Shown: one piece after another, positions 34,346 to 42,085 of the stretch
How the letters are laid out: the number at the start of each line of letters is the position of its first letter
How positions within the stretch are numbered: position 1 is the stretch's first letter
Source: Lujinxingia litoralis
GTDB lineage: Bacteria > Myxococcota_A > Bradymonadia > Bradymonadales > Bradymonadaceae
Length of the DNA stretch: 42,085 nt
Direction: 5' to 3'
Assembly (NCBI RefSeq): GCF_003260125.1
Contig: NZ_QHKO01000016.1
Location: forward strand, 1-42,085
Position numbers and translations under genes: made by a program
The notes under the pieces: model-generated
The model's input: the letters and a program-made list of their open reading frames with translations, nothing else
Told to the model about the DNA's origin: nothing
Database searches by the model: none

Positions 34346-34641
34346 CCCTGCTCTCCTTCGATAGAAAAGTTTCGTGCCGGCCTCCCGCCGCGCACTAAAC
34401 GCCTTGTAATGCCCGAGAGAATTCGCTACAAGCTCCGTCCGGTTTGCGCGCGCCCAGGCCATCGTTTGCCCAAAGGCCCGCGCTCCACAACCACGACTTT
34501 ATCGCTCGCCCGCGCGCCGTGTTCGGCGCCCGATCGCGAGCCTGAAACCGAGTTTTAATTTACGACCAGCCACCCTTTTTTAACTCGACGCGCTCAACGG
34601 AAGAGTGCCTCGCGAGGTGGCTTGAGCCTGGAGGAACTGCC

Positions 34642-34929
34642 ATGAAGTCCGATATCCATCCCCAGTACAACCCGGTGATCTTCGTTGACGGTGAGCACGA
34701 GATCATCACCAAGTCCACCATGACCTCCAAAGAAACCCGCGAGATCGATGGTGTGGAGCACTACGTAGTTCAGGTTGAAATCAGCGCTTACTCCCACCCC
34801 TTCTACACCGGGAAGCAGAAGCTGATGGACACCGAAGGTCGCGTCGACCGCTTCCTCAAGCGCTACAACATGACGCGCGACGAGGCCAAAGTCGCCTCCG
34901 GCGACGACGAGTCCTCCGACGAGGCCTGA
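34642..34929 (+). CDS. rpmE2: 50S ribosomal protein L31, zinc-free type
   Basis: This 95-residue ribosomal protein has MKSDIHPQYNPVIFVDG at the start and SHPFYTGKQKLMDTEGRVDRFLKRY in the middle, the L31 signature. It has no Cys at all, so it is the C-minus (type B) form that does not bind zinc. The C-terminal 20 residues are acidic (SGDDESSDEA), an extension beyond the usual length. The ATG at 34642 follows a GGAGG-type site, and a terminator follows the stop. It is expressed alone. Confidence 0.95.
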   Translation: MKSDIHPQYNPVIFVDGEHEIITKSTMTSKETREIDGVEHYVVQVEISAYSHPFYTGKQKLMDTEGRVDRFLKRYNMTRDEAKVASGDDESSDEA

Positions 34930-34937
34930 GCATCAAG

Positions 34938-34970
34938 CCCCGGGTGAGCGTTGCTTCTCCGGGGTTTTTT
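34938..34970 (+). terminator. Rho-independent terminator of the L31 gene
   Basis: A 6-bp stem CCCCGG/CCGGGG with a 15-nt loop is followed by TTTTTT, 8 nt after the stop codon. Confidence 0.9.
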
Positions 34971-35500
34971 GATCGATCGAACACCTGCCGGGGGCCTGAT
35001 CGCTTAATGCGCCTCTGGTCAACCCTCGTCAGCGCGTTCATCTTTCGAAACGCTCAACGTCTTTCGTCAGCGAGCTCCGGGTGCAGATGCACCCGAAGCC
35101 GGAGCAGCCGGAATAGATCGGCCGCTAAACATCCTTTTTGGAGATATCCAGGTGCCACGCGCCCTGGCCTGGCTGGGGGTCCCTCTTATTACGGGCCCCT
35201 CACCCCCCGCCGCCGCGTGCCTTGTAAGATTCTCCACCCATGACTCGAGACTCCTCCGCTTGGCCTCTGACCCACGCGTCGCACAACAAGCCTTCGGGCC
35301 TCTGGCGAAGTTGAACGTGAAACGATCGGGATCATCGCCCCCCATCGGGGCGACCCTCGCTCGGTTCACCGGATTCGCCACGCTTAGCCGAGCCCGGCCA
35401 CTGCCCTTGAGGCGGTGGCCTGGTCGTGCTCTGCCATGCGCTGGCCCCGACGCATCCCCAGACGCCGGGCGGCTGTCTCCACGACACAGGAGCACCACCC
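34971..35500. other. Long intergenic region before the HARE-HTH gene
   Basis: About 530 bp without a convincing gene. It contains a perfect hairpin CGGGTGCA-GA-TGCACCCG (35078-35095) and should hold the promoter and leader of the HARE-HTH/lipB unit. A 24-codon open frame from 35239 has no good ribosome site. I saw no match to RNase P RNA, tmRNA or SRP RNA landmarks. Confidence 0.5.
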
Positions 35501-37000
35501 ATGACCTTTGCAGAAGCTGCCATTGAGGTTCTTTTTCGCGCAGGACGCCCGCTCCATTTCAAAAAAATCACCGAAGCTGCCATCAGTGAAAACCTCCTCT
35601 CCCACGTGGGCCGCACCCCCGAAGCGACCATGGGAGAGCGCCTGAATCAGGAGCTCAAGAAAGAAGGCTCCTCGCCGGTCGTCAGCGTACGCCCCGGCGT
35701 CTTCACCCTGCGTGAAGACTATGTCAAGAAACTTGAGAGCGATGGCCGCGAGCGCCTGCCCCTGGGCGCCAAAAAAGCCAGCGCCCCCGCACCGGCCCCG
35801 ACCAACGGCAAGGCTCCGGCGCCCGAAGCCCGTGGCGAAGCCGAGAGCGAAGAAGGCGACAGCCGCCGCTCCTCGAGCCGCCGCCGGCGTCGTCGTGGCT
35901 CCCGCAACAGCTCGCGAGGCAGCCGCGCCGAAGCACGTCCGGAGACCCGCGAAGAAGAAAGCCGCGAAGAGGAAAGCGCCCCGAGCCCTCGCAAGTCCTC
36001 CGCCAGCCGTCGCAGGTCCTCCGCCAGCCGTCGCAAGTCTTCGTCGAGCCGCCGCAAGTCCTCCGCCAGCAAGCGCGAGAAGACCCGTGGCGACCGTAAC
36101 GGCCGCGGTGAGCGTAACGGTCGCGGTGAACGTCACGAGGGGCGCCGCACTGAGCGCCGCGACACCCGCCGTCCGGCCCGCACCGCCCGCTCGACCAACC
36201 GCCACCTCAAAGAGGGCCCGGTGCGCATGGACACCATCGCCGAAGCCGCGATGACCGTGCTCAGCGATAACAACAAACGCCCGATGAAGGTCAAAGACCT
36301 GGCCGAAGCCATCTTCGAGCGCAAACTCGTCCGCTTCCACACCCACGATCCGGCCGCCACCGTGCAGGCCGCCATCGCCGGCGACAACCAGATCCGCGAG
36401 CAGAAGGGCAACCGCCCCTACTTCATTCAGTACGATCGCGAGCGCTGGGGACTCACCGAATGGGGCCTCTCCCAGAGCTCGGTCGAGCGCGAAGAGCAGA
36501 TCCTCTCGCTGGCCGAAGAGATCCGCCAGGACGCCGTCAGCCACCTGGGTCAGGCGCTCACCGATGTCAAAGCCGAGGCCGTCGAGCACCTCGCCCTCAC
36601 CCTGATGGAGCGCCTGGGCTACCGCAACATCAAGGTCTCCAAGCGCTCCTCCGAAGGCGATGTCTTCTTCACCTCGGACTGGCGTCAGGGGCTGGCCGAT
36701 GTGCGCGTGTGCATCCAGGTCGTCGGCGATAGCTCCCAGGAGCTCTCCTCCAACGCGGTCACCGACCTGCGCGGCACCCTGCACCACTACTCCGCCAGCG
36801 AAGGCGTCATCATCCACCTGGGCAACATCAACGCCGAGGCCGTTAAAGAGAGCCGCGAAGAGAAACTCGCCGCGATCACGCTGATCGACCGCGACACCTT
36901 CGTGGAACTCCTGATCAAGCACGGCATCGGCGTGCGCACCTACCAGACGCCGATCACCATGGTCGACACCTCGTTCATCGAGGCCCTGGCCTCGGCATGA
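35501..37000 (+). CDS. HARE-HTH protein with SR-rich linker and degenerate Mrr-like domain
   Basis: This 499-residue protein has two HARE-HTH domains, at about 1-70 (MTFAEAAIEVLFRAGRPLHFKKITEAA) and 240-325 (MDTIAEAAMTVLSDNNKRPMKVKDLAEAI), separated by a 140-residue disordered Ser/Arg linker with repeats such as KSSASRRRSSASRRKSSSSR. The C-terminal part (about 355-490) resembles the Mrr/PD-(D/E)XK nuclease core: HLALTLMERLGY, EGDVFFTSDW, VCIQVVGD, LRGTLHHYSASEGVIIHLG, then LIDRDTFVELLIKHGIGV. The usual Q-x-K is Q-V-V, so cleavage is unlikely. DNA or chromatin-type binding is the best guess. The ATG at 35501 has AGGAG 8-9 nt upstream. Its stop overlaps lipB by 4 nt. Confidence 0.85.
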   Translation: MTFAEAAIEVLFRAGRPLHFKKITEAAISENLLSHVGRTPEATMGERLNQELKKEGSSPVVSVRPGVFTLREDYVKKLESDGRERLPLGAKKASAPAPAPTNGKAPAPEARGEAESEEGDSRRSSSRRRRRRGSRNSSRGSRAEARPETREEESREEESAPSPRKSSASRRRSSASRRKSSSSRRKSSASKREKTRGDRNGRGERNGRGERHEGRRTERRDTRRPARTARSTNRHLKEGPVRMDTIAEAAMTVLSDNNKRPMKVKDLAEAIFERKLVRFHTHDPAATVQAAIAGDNQIREQKGNRPYFIQYDRERWGLTEWGLSQSSVEREEQILSLAEEIRQDAVSHLGQALTDVKAEAVEHLALTLMERLGYRNIKVSKRSSEGDVFFTSDWRQGLADVRVCIQVVGDSSQELSSNAVTDLRGTLHHYSASEGVIIHLGNINAEAVKESREEKLAAITLIDRDTFVELLIKHGIGVRTYQTPITMVDTSFIEALASA

Positions 37001-37707
37001 TCCTCCTTCGCCCCGGTCTCGTCCCCTACGGGCAGGCGCTGGCCTGGCAGCTTCAGCTGCGCCAGCGCCTGCAAGAGGGCCGCGCCCACCACCCCACCGG
37101 CTACCTGCTCTGCCTGGAGCATCCCCCGGTGGTCACGCTGGGCAAGCGCGGCCGGGCCGAAGATATCTTCGGCCTGGACCAGCTCCGAGACCGGGGCACC
37201 CAATTCTTCAAAATCGATCGCGGGGGCGAAGCCACCTACCACGGCCCCGGCCAGCTGGTGGTCTACCCGGTGGTCCGCCTCGATGCGCTGGGCCTGGGCG
37301 TCGTGGATCTTATCCGCGGCCTGGCCAACTCCCTCTCCCGGGCACTGGCCGATTTCGGCCTCGACGCCGACTACGACACCGACCACCCCGGCCTCTGGAC
37401 CCGGACCACGCCCCCACGCAAGATCGCCAGCGTGGGCATGCGCGTCTCCGGCGGCGTCACCACCCACGGGGCCGCCGTCAACCTCATCAACGACCTGATC
37501 CCCTTCTCCCTCTTTGTGCCCTGCGGCATGCCCAACGCCCCGGTCACTCGCCTCCTCGATCACCTCGACACCCCCGATGGCTGCAACGTCGAAGCCTTCA
37601 CCGAGCGCTTTCTCAACCACTTCGCGGCCTTCCTCGACTGCCAGTTCGAACCCCTCGATCTGGCCCCCCCGCCCCCCGAAGAAGCCGCCCCCTCGATGCC
37701 TCTCTGA
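36997..37707 (+). CDS. lipB: Lipoyl(octanoyl) transferase LipB
   Basis: This 236-residue enzyme moves octanoyl groups from acyl carrier protein to lipoyl domains of 2-oxoacid dehydrogenases and the glycine cleavage H protein. Family motifs are intact: LEHPPVVTLGKRG (about 40-52), RGGEATYHGPGQLVVYPVV (about 74-92), the catalytic Lys in RKIASVGMRVSGGVTTHGAAVNL (about 138-160) and the catalytic Cys in FVPCGM (about 174). The C-terminus is a short proline-rich tail. It starts inside the stop of the HARE-HTH gene (ATGA). Confidence 0.96.
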   Translation: MILLRPGLVPYGQALAWQLQLRQRLQEGRAHHPTGYLLCLEHPPVVTLGKRGRAEDIFGLDQLRDRGTQFFKIDRGGEATYHGPGQLVVYPVVRLDALGLGVVDLIRGLANSLSRALADFGLDADYDTDHPGLWTRTTPPRKIASVGMRVSGGVTTHGAAVNLINDLIPFSLFVPCGMPNAPVTRLLDHLDTPDGCNVEAFTERFLNHFAAFLDCQFEPLDLAPPPPEEAAPSMPL

Positions 37708-37740
37708 CCCAACGAGGTATCGAACAACACACCGAGCAAT

Positions 37741-37773
37741 AAAAAACGCCGCCCCAACAAGGGCGGCGTTTTT
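37741..37773 (+). terminator. Rho-independent terminator of lipB
   Basis: The stem AACGCCGCCC/GGGCGGCGTT with a 6-nt loop is flanked by A-run and T-run, 33 nt after the lipB stop. It could work in both directions. Confidence 0.9.
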
Positions 37774-37806
37774 CACTTTCTGCTGTTTTACACCCAATCC
37801 TCAAGC

Positions 37807-38117
37807 AGCTCGTCAGGACGAAGTCCAGCAAGGAGGCAGGGATGAAGCTGTAGCAACGCTACCGCGAATCCCTGACGACGACGCTGGCTTCGTTCTGACG
37901 AGCTGCCCCACTCCGGGCGAAGTCCAGCAAGGGAGGCAGGGATGAAGCTGTAGCAACGCTACCGCGAATCCCTGACGACGACGCTGGCTTCGTTCTGACG
38001 AGCTGCCCCACTCCGGGCGAAGTCCAGCAAGAGAGCCAGGGATGAAGCTGTAGCAACGCTACCGCGAATCCCTGACGACACCGCTGGCTTCGTCCTGACG
38101 AGCTGCCTCACTCCACC
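37807..38117. repeat. Three tandem 100-bp hairpin units
   Basis: Three near-identical copies have an exact 100-bp period (the string GATGAAGCTG is at 37841, 37941 and 38041). Each unit can fold into one long hairpin. In copy 1, AGCTCGTCAGGACGAAGTCC pairs with GGCTTCGTTCTGACGAGCT with one bulge and one wobble, and inside it CAGGGAT pairs with ATCCCTG and GTAGC with GCTAC. Copies 2 and 3 share arms with the neighbouring copy. The array fills the space between lipB and murA and overlaps the murA stop codon. Confidence 0.95.
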
Positions 38118-39394
38118 GTAAGCCGTTTGATATTAGCTCCCAGAGCATTGAGCTTCTCGTCGATGCGCTCATAGCCGCGGTCGATCTGGCGCACGTTGTA
38201 GATGGTGCTCGTGCCCCGAGCGCACATCGCCGCGATCAGCAGCGCCATGCCCGCGCGCACGTCTGGCGACTCCAGCGTCGAGCCGATCAGCTCCCCGCCG
38301 CCGACCACCACCACGCGATGCGGGTCGCAGAAGACGATCTTGGCGCCCATCGCGATGAGCGAGTCCACGAAGAACATCCGCCCTTCAAACATCTTCTCGA
38401 AAAAGAGCACGGTGCCCTTGCTCTGGGTGGCCACCGTGATCGCGATCGACATCAGGTCGGTCGGGAACGCCGGCCAGGGCGCGTCGTCCACCTTGGCCAT
38501 CGCGTTGTTCATATCGTCGCGAATCACCAGGTCCTGGTCGCCGGGCACGAAGAGGTCTTCGCCGCGGAGCTCGGTCTTGACGCCGAGCTTCTCAAACACC
38601 AGGCGGATCATGCGCAGATCGTCGGGGACCACGCCTTCAATGGTCAGCTCGCTGCCGGTTACCGCCGCCAGCCCGGCCAGCGATCCCACCTCCAGGTAGT
38701 CCGGGCCGATGGTGTGCTCACAGCCCCACATCCCCTTGGTGCCCTCGATGGTGAGGATGTTGGTGCCGATCCCCTGGATGCGCGCGCCCATGGCCACGAG
38801 CATGCGGCAGAGACCCTGCACGTGGGGCTCGCAGGCGGCGTTGCGAATCACCGTGGTGCCCTGAGCCAGGGCCGCGGCCGTGATCGCGTTCTCGGTCGCC
38901 GTCACCGAGGCCTCGTCCATAAAGATCTCGGCGCCGTGCAGCTTCTCGGCCTCAAAAATGAAGCGCCCTTCCTCAAAGGTGATGGTCGCGCCCAGCGCGC
39001 GCAGCGCCAGAAAGTGCGTGTCCAGGCGGCGGCGCCCGATCACGTCACCACCGGGAGGCGGGAGCTCGCAGCGCTGGCTGCGCCCGAGCATGCTGCCGGC
39101 AAAGAGGATCGAGGCGCGCACCTTGCGGCACATCTCCTGGTTGAGCGTGGTGCGATCGACATTCTTGTTGACCACCCGCACCACGTTCTCTTCGATCCAC
39201 TCGTGCTCCCCGCCCAGATCGGCCATCACCTCGAGCATCACCTCCACGTCGCGAATCCGCGGCACGTTGCGCAGAATCACCGGCTCGTCGGTTAGAAGCG
39301 TGGCCGCCAGGCAGGGCAATGCCTCGTTTTTGCTTCCCCCCGGACGCACCGAACCCGAGAGCTTAAGACCACCTTCAATGACGAACTTTTCCAT
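38108..39394 (-). CDS. murA: UDP-GlcNAc 1-carboxyvinyltransferase MurA, Asp variant
   Basis: This 428-residue enzyme transfers enolpyruvate from PEP to UDP-N-acetylglucosamine, the first committed step of peptidoglycan synthesis. PGGSKNEALP holds the catalytic Lys22. The active-site loop reads PPPGGDVIGRRRLDTH, so Asp117 replaces the Cys that fosfomycin alkylates in most bacteria. Mycobacterial and chlamydial MurA have the same change and are naturally resistant. Other family segments are present (ASVTATENAITAAALAQGTT, PWPAFPTDLMS, MFEGRMFFVDSLIAMGAKI, DVRAGMALLIAA). The start at 39394 gives the standard MEKFVIEGG N-terminus. Confidence 0.95.
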   Translation of the reverse strand: MEKFVIEGGLKLSGSVRPGGSKNEALPCLAATLLTDEPVILRNVPRIRDVEVMLEVMADLGGEHEWIEENVVRVVNKNVDRTTLNQEMCRKVRASILFAGSMLGRSQRCELPPPGGDVIGRRRLDTHFLALRALGATITFEEGRFIFEAEKLHGAEIFMDEASVTATENAITAAALAQGTTVIRNAACEPHVQGLCRMLVAMGARIQGIGTNILTIEGTKGMWGCEHTIGPDYLEVGSLAGLAAVTGSELTIEGVVPDDLRMIRLVFEKLGVKTELRGEDLFVPGDQDLVIRDDMNNAMAKVDDAPWPAFPTDLMSIAITVATQSKGTVLFFEKMFEGRMFFVDSLIAMGAKIVFCDPHRVVVVGGGELIGSTLESPDVRAGMALLIAAMCARGTSTIYNVRQIDRGYERIDEKLNALGANIKRLTVE

Positions 39395-39588
39395 GGATTT
39401 CTCGACCTTTACGTAACGTCAACACCGCTGCTCCAGCCTCTTAAAAGGCGCGCGCAGGTGTACCACGACCCTCGCCATGGCCACAACCGCCCCCGAGCTC
39501 CGAACGCACCCCGGGGGGCACCACCGCTCCCCCGCGCTCCGACCAACCCCTTGAACTCCCGAAACTTTTTCCCGAAACCCCGGCCCCC

Positions 39589-40926
39589 TTACTCCACCTC
39601 ATCGACCAGCACCCGCGCCCCGGCCTCCCGCTCCAGCAGCCCCCGACGCACCTCGGCCGGCACGCACAGGCGCACCATCCGGTAGGTATCGCGCCCCAGC
39701 AGGTGCACAAAGTCGCTGCCCTGCTCAATCGGCACCACTCGCCCGTCGCGCTCCACCACCGGGATATGCGCGCTCAACCGGGGGTGACTCGGATCGTAGG
39801 GGCGATAAGGGGTATCCCGGGCCCGGTCCACCAGCACCGCGTAATCGACCTCCAGCCCCTGCTCCCGGGCCACCTCGGCGGCGCGGTCCAGAATGCGCGC
39901 CACCAACACCGGGTCGCCCGGCGGCAGGTCCACCGTCTTGTAGAGCTCCCGATTCAAGAGCCCCTCGCTCAGACGGGCCAGCACCTCGTCCTCGCCACGC
40001 TGCCAGACCTTGAGCATCATCCACACATCGGTGTCGTCGACCTCCAGGTACTCCCGGGTCGTGAGCTCCTGACCGCTGAGCATGCGCAAAAGCGGGTGCT
40101 CATCATCCAGGCCTCCCCAGCGCATCCCTTCTTTGTAGCGTTTGCCGGCCCGGTGCAGCACCGCCTCCAGCATCTTCTCAGCCGCGCGCACCGTCTTGTG
40201 CAGGTAGACCTGCTTGAACATATGAAAACGCGCGATCAGGTAGTCTTCCACCGCCTCGCGCGCCCGGTAGCTCACCGCCAGGCGGCGCACCGCTTCGCCC
40301 TGCGCCCCGCGGCTCTCGTAGACCTTGAGCGTGGCCAGGATACGCTCAAAGTCGTACACGCCGATCTTCACCCCGGTGGCGTGACCGTCGCGCAGAATGT
40401 AGTCCTGGCGGTCGGCATCGAGCTGCGAGCTGACCACGTCGCGAAACACCTGGCGGGCCGGGTCAAAGCGCTCCCGCGCCCCGAAGTAGCGCGCCACATC
40501 AAAGGGCAGCTCGGCGTCGACGCGGCGGAGCACCTGAAAAATCTCCCCCTCTTCATCCAGGATCGCCTCCCGGGTGAAGCGCTCATGGTTGACCCCGGTC
40601 ACCTTTTCAATGGCGTGGCTAAAGGGCCCGTGCCCCACGTCGTGCAAGAGCGCCGCGGCAAAGACCTCCTGACGGGTGCGGGTGTCCACCTCGATGGGCA
40701 GCGCATCGACCATACGCCGAGCGATATGCGCCACCCCCATGGAGTGCGCGAAACGACTGTGCTCGGCCCCCTGATACACCAGCGAGGCCAGCCCCAGCTG
40801 CTTCACTCGCCGCAGACGCTGCACCGTGGAGGTGCGCATCAGATCAAAGAGCAGGCTCTCGGCCTCGTCGGCCAGGTCCAGCGAGATGATGTCGTGAATG
40901 GGGTCGCGAAAGAGTTTTGGTCGCAT
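39589..40926 (-). CDS. HD-domain phosphohydrolase (dGTPase/SAMHD1-like)
   Basis: This 445-residue protein opens with MRPKLFRDPIHDIISLD and RRVKQLGLASLVYQGAEHSRFAHSMGV, the His of the first HD motif. It then has LLHDVGHGPFSHAIE (His-Asp) and a later DRQDYILRDG (final Asp), the standard order for HD-superfamily nucleotide phosphohydrolases related to dNTP triphosphohydrolases and SAMHD1. The substrate cannot be read from sequence. The ATG at 40926 has GGAG 5 nt upstream and gives the family N-terminus; an extension to 40956 is unlikely. Cytosolic, no membrane segment. Confidence 0.9.
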   Translation of the reverse strand: MRPKLFRDPIHDIISLDLADEAESLLFDLMRTSTVQRLRRVKQLGLASLVYQGAEHSRFAHSMGVAHIARRMVDALPIEVDTRTRQEVFAAALLHDVGHGPFSHAIEKVTGVNHERFTREAILDEEGEIFQVLRRVDAELPFDVARYFGARERFDPARQVFRDVVSSQLDADRQDYILRDGHATGVKIGVYDFERILATLKVYESRGAQGEAVRRLAVSYRAREAVEDYLIARFHMFKQVYLHKTVRAAEKMLEAVLHRAGKRYKEGMRWGGLDDEHPLLRMLSGQELTTREYLEVDDTDVWMMLKVWQRGEDEVLARLSEGLLNRELYKTVDLPPGDPVLVARILDRAAEVAREQGLEVDYAVLVDRARDTPYRPYDPSHPRLSAHIPVVERDGRVVPIEQGSDFVHLLGRDTYRMVRLCVPAEVRRGLLEREAGARVLVDEVE

Positions 40927-41004
40927 CTGCGCTCCGAATCGGGTCGTGCCACACACGTGGCGCCGCTGGCGTCATAGCACCAACAGCACCTCGACGACCA
41001 ACAT

Positions 41005-41694
41005 TCAGCGCGTGCCGCCGGCCCACTGCTCGGAGCGCTCCCGGCTGGTGCGATCGACGTCGAGTACAAACTTGATGAGCTCCAGCGCGTACTCCCCGGC
41101 CGCCACCGTCACCTCCAGCCCCGCCATCCACCCCGGCGCATGCCCGGCCCAGGGGGTGCTCCCGTTGAGCTCCCGCACGCGCCCGCTGTAGGGGGCCTGC
41201 ACATAGTCGCCGTGCAGGCGCACCGCCACCGAGCCATAGCGGTAGTACACCAGCCCCAGCCCCACCGTGCGCTGGTCGGTGGGCGTGAGCCCCAGGCTGC
41301 CACTGGCCCACAGCTCCAGGCTCTTGCGCCTGGGCATCACCCCCGGATACCCCATCGCCCTGGTCTCAAAGTTGCGAAAACTCCACAGGGGCACATCCAG
41401 GCGCAGCGAGCGCAGCTCGACCACATCCTCCGTGGTCAGCTGGCGGCCCTGGTCGTCTTCGACCACAAACTCGCGCTGCTGCCCCTCAAAGGGCATCCCC
41501 AGCCTCAGGTAACGAAAATCCGCCACCACCCCCAGCTCCATCGCGTTGACAAAGCCCTCGGCCTGGCGCGCCTGGCCAGCCTCCTCAAAGCTGCTGTTGA
41601 TCCGCTGATGGTAGCCGCCCACCACGCACCCACTCATCCCCGGGCTCAGCCCCAGAATCAGGGCCACCATCATCGCCTTCACGCTCGTCTTCAT
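41005..41694 (-). CDS. Hypothetical lipoprotein, 229 aa
   Basis: The signal peptide MKTSVKAMMVALILGLSPGM ends in lipobox MSGC (Cys 23). The mature part is beta-rich with alternating aromatic strands (RYLRLGMPFEG, SLELWASGSLGLTPTDQ, GLGLVYYRYGSVAVRLHGDYV), which suggests a small barrel or outer-membrane-associated sandwich. No family recognised. GAGGCAGG just before the ATG at 41694 supports the start. It is encoded upstream of the HD gene on the same strand with a 78-nt gap. Confidence 0.75.
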   Translation of the reverse strand: MKTSVKAMMVALILGLSPGMSGCVVGGYHQRINSSFEEAGQARQAEGFVNAMELGVVADFRYLRLGMPFEGQQREFVVEDDQGRQLTTEDVVELRSLRLDVPLWSFRNFETRAMGYPGVMPRRKSLELWASGSLGLTPTDQRTVGLGLVYYRYGSVAVRLHGDYVQAPYSGRVRELNGSTPWAGHAPGWMAGLEVTVAAGEYALELIKFVLDVDRTSRERSEQWAGGTR

Positions 41695-41834
41695 CCTGCC
41701 TCAACCTGCCCGGGTTTTTTCGTTCACAGAACCGGTGACCATGGTCGGGCAACGCGGGGAGATCGCAAGAAAAACGTCCCACCCCACCACATCCCCGGGC
41801 CCCCCGAACGCGACCTCCCCCCCTCCCCGTCCGT

Positions 41835-42085
41835 TCTCGAACGCGCCCCCACCCGGTGCAACCCCCTACCGGCCCCTTCGCGAACGCGCTGCCTTCATGC
41901 TCCTTCCCTAAATGCGCCGGTCTCGAACGCGCCCCCACCCGGTGCAACCCCCTACCGGCCGCCCCCATGTACCCCGAAAGGGGGTCAAACCTCCTCCCGG
42001 GCCGCCCCCGGGCGCAAACATTGAGGTCCCCACCTCCTCCCGGGCCGCCCCCGGGCGCAAACATTGAGGTCCCCACCTCCTCCCG
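41835..42085. repeat. 40-bp direct repeats and 43-bp tandem repeats at window edge
   Basis: Two exact 40-bp copies of a TCTCGAACGCGCCCCCACCC-type unit lie at 41835-41874 and 41921-41960. They are followed by a tandem array with a 43-bp unit (41990-42032, 42033-42075, and a partial copy from 42076) that runs off the window. The array unit contains CCCGGG-type dyads and GCAAACATTGAGGTCC. No gene is supported in 41695-42085. Confidence 0.9.

Noticed and set aside
34971..35500. RNase P RNA, tmRNA or SRP RNA gene
   Set aside because: None of the conserved sequence landmarks were found on either strand.
37807..38117. CRISPR array
   Set aside because: The copies are near-identical along the full 100 bp, with no unique spacers and no cas genes nearby.

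Overview
The window is GC-rich DNA from a deltaproteobacterium-like organism. The lineage is inferred, not proven. Bradymonadota or Myxococcota is suggested by the run of lipoproteins with D/G-rich linkers, a Hanks-type Ser/Thr kinase paired with a sigma54 activator, a DUF1844 gene next to an HtrA-like protease, an LA_2272-type surface-repeat protein, and hexanucleotide and other GC-rich intergenic repeats. No tRNA, rRNA or CRISPR array was recognised.

Left part (1-15.3 kb), the accessory region: the end of an IS3-like insertion sequence lies beside a 26-unit hexamer repeat. Then comes what appears to be a regulated effector locus. It holds two paralogous proteins whose C-terminal half resembles actinoporin/aegerolysin-type cytolysins, and a 2304-residue LamG (jelly-roll) protein without a signal peptide. 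Divergently encoded are a sigma54 enhancer-binding protein and a Ser/Thr kinase whose genes overlap by 4 nt. Each cytolysin-like gene is preceded by a good -24/-12 sigma54 promoter match. About 130-160 bp further upstream lies a shared 17-bp palindrome of the form GTGTCA-N5-TGACAC. The layout suggests kinase -> sigma54 activator -> palindrome/UAS -> cytolysin-like proteins plus the giant protein.

Middle (15.3-24.7 kb): a small orphan gene, an intergenic stretch of dispersed repeats, an exported surface-repeat protein with three exact 48-bp repeats, a metal-dependent hydrolase lipoprotein, and a beta-propeller-like lipoprotein with an 18-bp tandem repeat. An operon on the minus strand follows: two genes that together look like a split RdgC, then uppP.

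Right part (24.7-42 kb), mostly core genes: putA, a metallo-beta-lactamase-fold protein, a TPR membrane protein, a small conserved gene, the DUF1844/HtrA-like pair, a small membrane protein, a HAD phosphatase-sua5 operon, a zinc-free ribosomal protein L31, a HARE-HTH/degenerate Mrr protein overlapping lipB, murA with the fosfomycin-resistant Asp variant, an HD phosphohydrolase and a lipoprotein. Three tandem 100-bp hairpin units lie between the convergent lipB and murA genes. The right edge runs into 40-bp and 43-bp repeats.
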